Of a DNA stretch of 64,000 nt, positions 61,278-64,000 are shown one piece after another. Under the pieces are notes generated by a model. The model searched no databases and was not told where the DNA came from. It saw nothing but the letters and a program-made list of their open reading frames with translations. The position numbers and the translations under genes were made by a program. The DNA is from Peribacillus kribbensis DSM 17871 (GTDB taxonomy: Bacteria > Bacillota > Bacilli > Bacillales > DSM-1321): contig NZ_KE387237.1 in assembly GCF_000430765.1 (NCBI RefSeq), positions 263,117 to 327,116 of the forward strand, given 5' to 3'. The number at the start of each line of letters is the position of its first letter. Position 1 is the stretch's first letter.

Positions 61278-61627
61278 TTATGAAAATTTAAATAGCTTAA
61301 TTGGCCGCACTAATATACTGCAACTTTACTCACCTTAGGTGTTTGTTCATATCTTCCCAGTACTACAACCATGACCGGTTATATCAACTAAATTACTACA
61401 AAAGTTTCAATCAATTTCTACAACTTATAAAACATGTAACCAAGAAAAAACTTGTCTCCTTTAAATAGGGTTGTCCATCGTTCCAACTAACATAATAATG
61501 TACAAAGGAGGAAACTGGCTGTAATGATTCCAAAAAACAGACATATTCATAATTTTGAATATATTGTTCATGTTTGTGAATAAGATTCTTTCTTTGGCTT
61601 ACTCTAGATATATAGGCCGAAAGGAAG

Positions 61628-61795
61628 ATGAAAAACAAAATGAAATTTAACCCAATAAGAGAGTTAGACGTTTTATCTACTCAGTTTGAGTATTGTCCGC
61701 AGTTTGAAAAAGAGTGGAAGGCTCTTTTCTTCTCAATCATAGAAGAAAAGTTGGAAGAATACTTAAGAGAAGATCCATCGAGGGGGAGTATATGA
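61628..61795 (+). CDS. 55-residue ORF overlapping the first serine recombinase
   Basis: Starts MKNKMKFNPIRELDVLST, continues QFEYCPQFEKEWKALFFSI and ends with EEKLEEYLREDPSRGSI. The stop overlaps the recombinase start in ATGA (61792-61795), a classic coupling signal. ATG 61628 has AAAGG only three bases upstream; ATG 61640 is the alternative. Small proteins beside large serine integrases can be directionality factors, such as SprB of SP-beta. This one is near neutral and matches nothing I know, so that role is only a guess. Confidence 0.5.
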   Translation: MKNKMKFNPIRELDVLSTQFEYCPQFEKEWKALFFSIIEEKLEEYLREDPSRGSI

Positions 61796-63210
61796 AAAAA
61801 ACAGTTATATATATCCGGCAGTCTTTAGAAAAAGACAAACAAAAGTATTCTCTAGAAGTTCAAAAGAGTACCTGTTTAACAACTGCAAAACGAAATAATT
61901 GGATGGTAGATTCCATATACAACGAAGGCTTCCTATCAGCAAGAAAAACTCCCTTATATGATCGGCCATGGCTTAAAAGGCTATTAGAAGATGTGAAGGC
62001 TGGGATGATTGCAAGGATTATTGTTTATAAAAGAGACCGTCTTGCGAGGAATGTTGAGCAGTATCTTGAGATTATTCAAATTCTTCAGGACCATCAAGTC
62101 CAACTGTGTTTTTCGGCAGATAATGAACCCCCATTATTTCATGGGCCAGTGGGAGAGCTAGTAGAGACTTTACTCGCAGGTCTAGCCCAACATGAAGCGG
62201 AAAACATAGTGAAGCGACTCATTACTTCTAGAAAGGACTTGGTACTCAAAGGAAAAAGAGCAGGTGGTAAGCCGCCTTTTGGGTACCAGGTTAATAAAGG
62301 AGATTTGTCAATAGATGAGGAGCATAAGGCGATTATTCGCCGAATATATCAAATAGTTATAGATTTCAAAGGGTTTACTCTTAAAGATTTGAATAATGAA
62401 ATAAAAAATGATCCTTTACTTTGCGAATATGATCTAAATGCAAAATCAGTAATTCCAAGAGAGTTGCATATAGGAAGATTGGTACAGAATTTTGAAGGAG
62501 AAAGATATGAGTATCCTGGGGTCTTAGAAGACTTAAAAGTGGTGAATGAGGAAGAATGGACTGAGGCTAATCGTAAGCTAACAGTTCTTCTTCCAAAATA
62601 TAAAGAGAAGAGAGAAAAGTATAATGCTTTACTTAAAGGGCGAGTCCATTGTTGGAAATGTACGGAAAGAGTTAAAGCAGGCACTTCCTTATACAGTTGC
62701 CCGAAGAAACACATAAAAGTGGATATGAAGAGTATGGACGATGAGGTAATTTCCGCAGCTTTAATTCAATTAGAAAAGATCTTAGTATTGGATAAGGAAA
62801 TTCAGACCAATATAAGAAATTTTTTATCTGAAAAGCACTCAAGACCAGAAAGAAGAAATTTAAGTGATCTCGAAAGTGCCGTAGAAAAGACAAAGAAAGA
62901 CATAAAGGATTTACTAAGCATATGTGTCAGTCATGGGGTTCGTGAAAAAGAGCTAAGTGACCTGGTCTATAGTTACAAGGAACAAATAGGTAGAATCAAC
63001 CGTAGCAAAAGAAAACTGTTTCTCATTGAGGAAAAGATGAATATGCTAAAGTTTGATGAAATAGTTAATTGGATTAAAGAGGGCAAGAGTGAAACCTTGA
63101 CTCCTTTTTTATTAAAAATGATTAAGTCAGTCATTCTTCAGCCGGACGGGATAGATGTGATTTACTCTGAGTTTTTTAAAGGAGAAGTACTTCTTGAAAA
63201 ATATAAATGA
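61792..63210 (+). CDS. Large serine recombinase 1
   Basis: 472 residues. The resolvase domain starts VIYIRQSLEKDKQ with the nucleophile at Ser11, and IVYKRDRLARNVEQYL supplies the conserved Arg residues. The recombinase domain has GKRAGGKPPFGYQVN, and a zinc-ribbon-like HCWKCTERVKAG ... YSCPKKH lies near residues 285-305, followed by a coiled coil (about 360-440). ATG 61792 has GAGGGGG upstream. Its sequence is distant from B. subtilis SpoIVCA as I recall it. It is the first of two overlapping recombinase genes. Confidence 0.88.
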   Translation: MKKTVIYIRQSLEKDKQKYSLEVQKSTCLTTAKRNNWMVDSIYNEGFLSARKTPLYDRPWLKRLLEDVKAGMIARIIVYKRDRLARNVEQYLEIIQILQDHQVQLCFSADNEPPLFHGPVGELVETLLAGLAQHEAENIVKRLITSRKDLVLKGKRAGGKPPFGYQVNKGDLSIDEEHKAIIRRIYQIVIDFKGFTLKDLNNEIKNDPLLCEYDLNAKSVIPRELHIGRLVQNFEGERYEYPGVLEDLKVVNEEEWTEANRKLTVLLPKYKEKREKYNALLKGRVHCWKCTERVKAGTSLYSCPKKHIKVDMKSMDDEVISAALIQLEKILVLDKEIQTNIRNFLSEKHSRPERRNLSDLESAVEKTKKDIKDLLSICVSHGVREKELSDLVYSYKEQIGRINRSKRKLFLIEEKMNMLKFDEIVNWIKEGKSETLTPFLLKMIKSVILQPDGIDVIYSEFFKGEVLLEKYK

Positions 63211-64000
63211 AATAATAAAAGAATCTAAAAAAATTGCACTATATGAGAGAGTCTCTACGAAAAGGCAAAAGGAAGATATGCAAGAGGAAGTTATAAACAG
63301 CTTTTTAAGAGAGAAAGAAATAGGTGATAAGGTTAAAAAATATACGGATATAATATCTGCATATAACAAGCCTTATACACAAAGAGCAGATCTGGAGAAG
63401 TTAATTAAGGACGCTAAAAACAAAGAAATAGATACAGTTATTGTGTCATCAGAGGATCGTATTAGCCGCCAGCCTAAGGAACATCAAATTTTAAGAAAAT
63501 TATTTAGGGAACTAGAACTGGACGTAATTATCGCCTCCAAAGGAGAAACCTACAATACGGATGATTTGATAAAAAATATTTTGGTCGACGGAATGACTAA
63601 ATACGAGGTTGATGTCCTTTCAACTAGAACTCATCATGCGATGCAGGAATTGATCAAACAAGAAAAATGGACGGGAGGTAAACCACCTTATGGATATCAG
63701 TTGCTCAAGCATGAGGGAAGAGTGCTAAAATTTACACCTGTTCCGGATGAAATAAAAAGAGTAAAACTAATATTCCAGTGGTATCAAAAAGGGCACTCTT
63801 TTAATTTTATTGCAGATGAATTAAGTAAAGGTAAAAATGTTGTTTATGAAACAAAGAAAAGAAAATGGTCGGCAAATAGTGTAAAGCACATAATAACAAA
63901 CCCATTTTACTGTGGGTACCTGGTTTACAACCGTTCGAAAGGCAAAAATGGGGGAAACACTCTAAATCCAAGAAGCGATTGGATAGGATTCAAATGTGAT
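63194..64000 (+). CDS. Large serine recombinase 2 (3' truncated by window)
   Basis: At least 269 codons, open to the last base. The start is TTG 63194, nine bases after GGAG, giving MKNINEIIKESKKIALYERVSTKRQ with the nucleophile Ser in ERVS. Conserved VIVSSEDRISRQPKEH, WTGGKPPYGYQLL and NPFYCGYLVYNRSK show it is an intact large serine recombinase so far. It overlaps recombinase 1 by 17 bases in another frame, so the two are coupled. It differs clearly from recombinase 1 and is not a recent duplicate. Confidence 0.88.
   Translation, partial: MKNINEIIKESKKIALYERVSTKRQKEDMQEEVINSFLREKEIGDKVKKYTDIISAYNKPYTQRADLEKLIKDAKNKEIDTVIVSSEDRISRQPKEHQILRKLFRELELDVIIASKGETYNTDDLIKNILVDGMTKYEVDVLSTRTHHAMQELIKQEKWTGGKPPYGYQLLKHEGRVLKFTPVPDEIKRVKLIFQWYQKGHSFNFIADELSKGKNVVYETKKRKWSANSVKHIITNPFYCGYLVYNRSKGKNGGNTLNPRSDWIGFKCD

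Larger units (their letters stand above)
54120..64000. mobile_element. sigK-intervening (skin-like) element, left part; right end beyond the window
   Basis: The DNA right of 54.12 kb splits sigK, is visibly more AT-rich than the core to the left, and carries accessory genes with two serine recombinases. Those recombinases point to the right while sigK points left, the same relative arrangement as spoIVCA and spoIVCB. Size and right border are unknown. A plain integrative element that inactivated sigK is the alternative. Confidence 0.75.

Noticed and set aside
61411-61638. 75-codon minus-strand ORF before the recombinase operon
   Set aside because: No ribosome-binding site, overlaps the 55-codon ORF start region, and the composition looks like a chance frame in AT-rich DNA.

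Overview
The window looks like a chromosome segment of an endospore-forming Bacillota of the family Bacillaceae (Bacillus sensu lato, perhaps a Cytobacillus/Mesobacillus-type relative). This rests on gene content and order, since no rRNA lies in the window. From about 1 to 53.6 kb the order follows the Bacillus subtilis safA-coxA-bofC-ruvAB-queA-tgt-yajC-spoVB-secDF-recJ-apt-relA-dtd-hisS-aspS-cymR-mnmA-recD2-alaS-ruvX-mltG-udk-greA-mccAB region. Proteins are clearly related to, but diverged from, B. subtilis.

Layout. 0-3.7 kb holds spore coat, cortex and checkpoint genes (safA end, CotS-like kinase, YhcN/YlaJ lipoprotein, SIMPL protein, bofC). 3.8-8.7 kb is ruvAB, a structured tandem repeat, then the queuosine pair queA-tgt and yajC. 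8.8-21.7 kb has spoVB, comN, secDF, recJ-apt, relA-dtd, a short-repeat array and a four-SH3 amidase. 22-25.5 kb is a His T-box with hisS-aspS, followed by 6S RNA. 25.9-34.7 kb has tcdA, rarA, cymR, a cysteine desulfurase with mnmA (tRNA thiolation), a TPR protein, recD2 and an apparent yrrD remnant. 35-47 kb has an AI-2E family permease, an Ala T-box with alaS, ireB-ruvX-yrzB, mltG, trmR, udk, greA, pbpI and yrrS. 47-51.2 kb is the methionine-to-cysteine set yrrT, mtnN, mccA, mccB and yrhC. 51.6-52.7 kb is a tandem array of four YrzI-family micro-genes behind a leader with a 25-codon ORF and competing terminator hairpins.

The accessory part starts at about 54.12 kb. The minus strand carries only the 3' three quarters of sigK (53594-54136), and its reading frame stops matching SigK at about residue 65. 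Everything to the right is visibly more AT-rich and unrelated to the core. The natural reading is a sigK-intervening (skin-like) element whose far end, with the 5' part of sigK, lies beyond 64000. The visible part has about 1.5 kb of gene-poor DNA, a 41-codon lysine-rich ORF, and a 1038-residue protein joining a calcineurin-like phosphoesterase to a STAND/NACHT-like P-loop NTPase (a candidate anti-phage protein). Next comes a 650-residue protein with seven zinc-ribbon repeats split by a Vsr/PD-(D/E)XK-like nuclease domain. An overlapping trio follows: a 55-codon ORF, a serine recombinase, and a second serine recombinase cut by the window end. The recombinase pair is the best candidate for the machinery that excises the element in the mother cell to rebuild sigK.

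Limits: functions come from motifs and remembered families; no search, folding or alignment was run.
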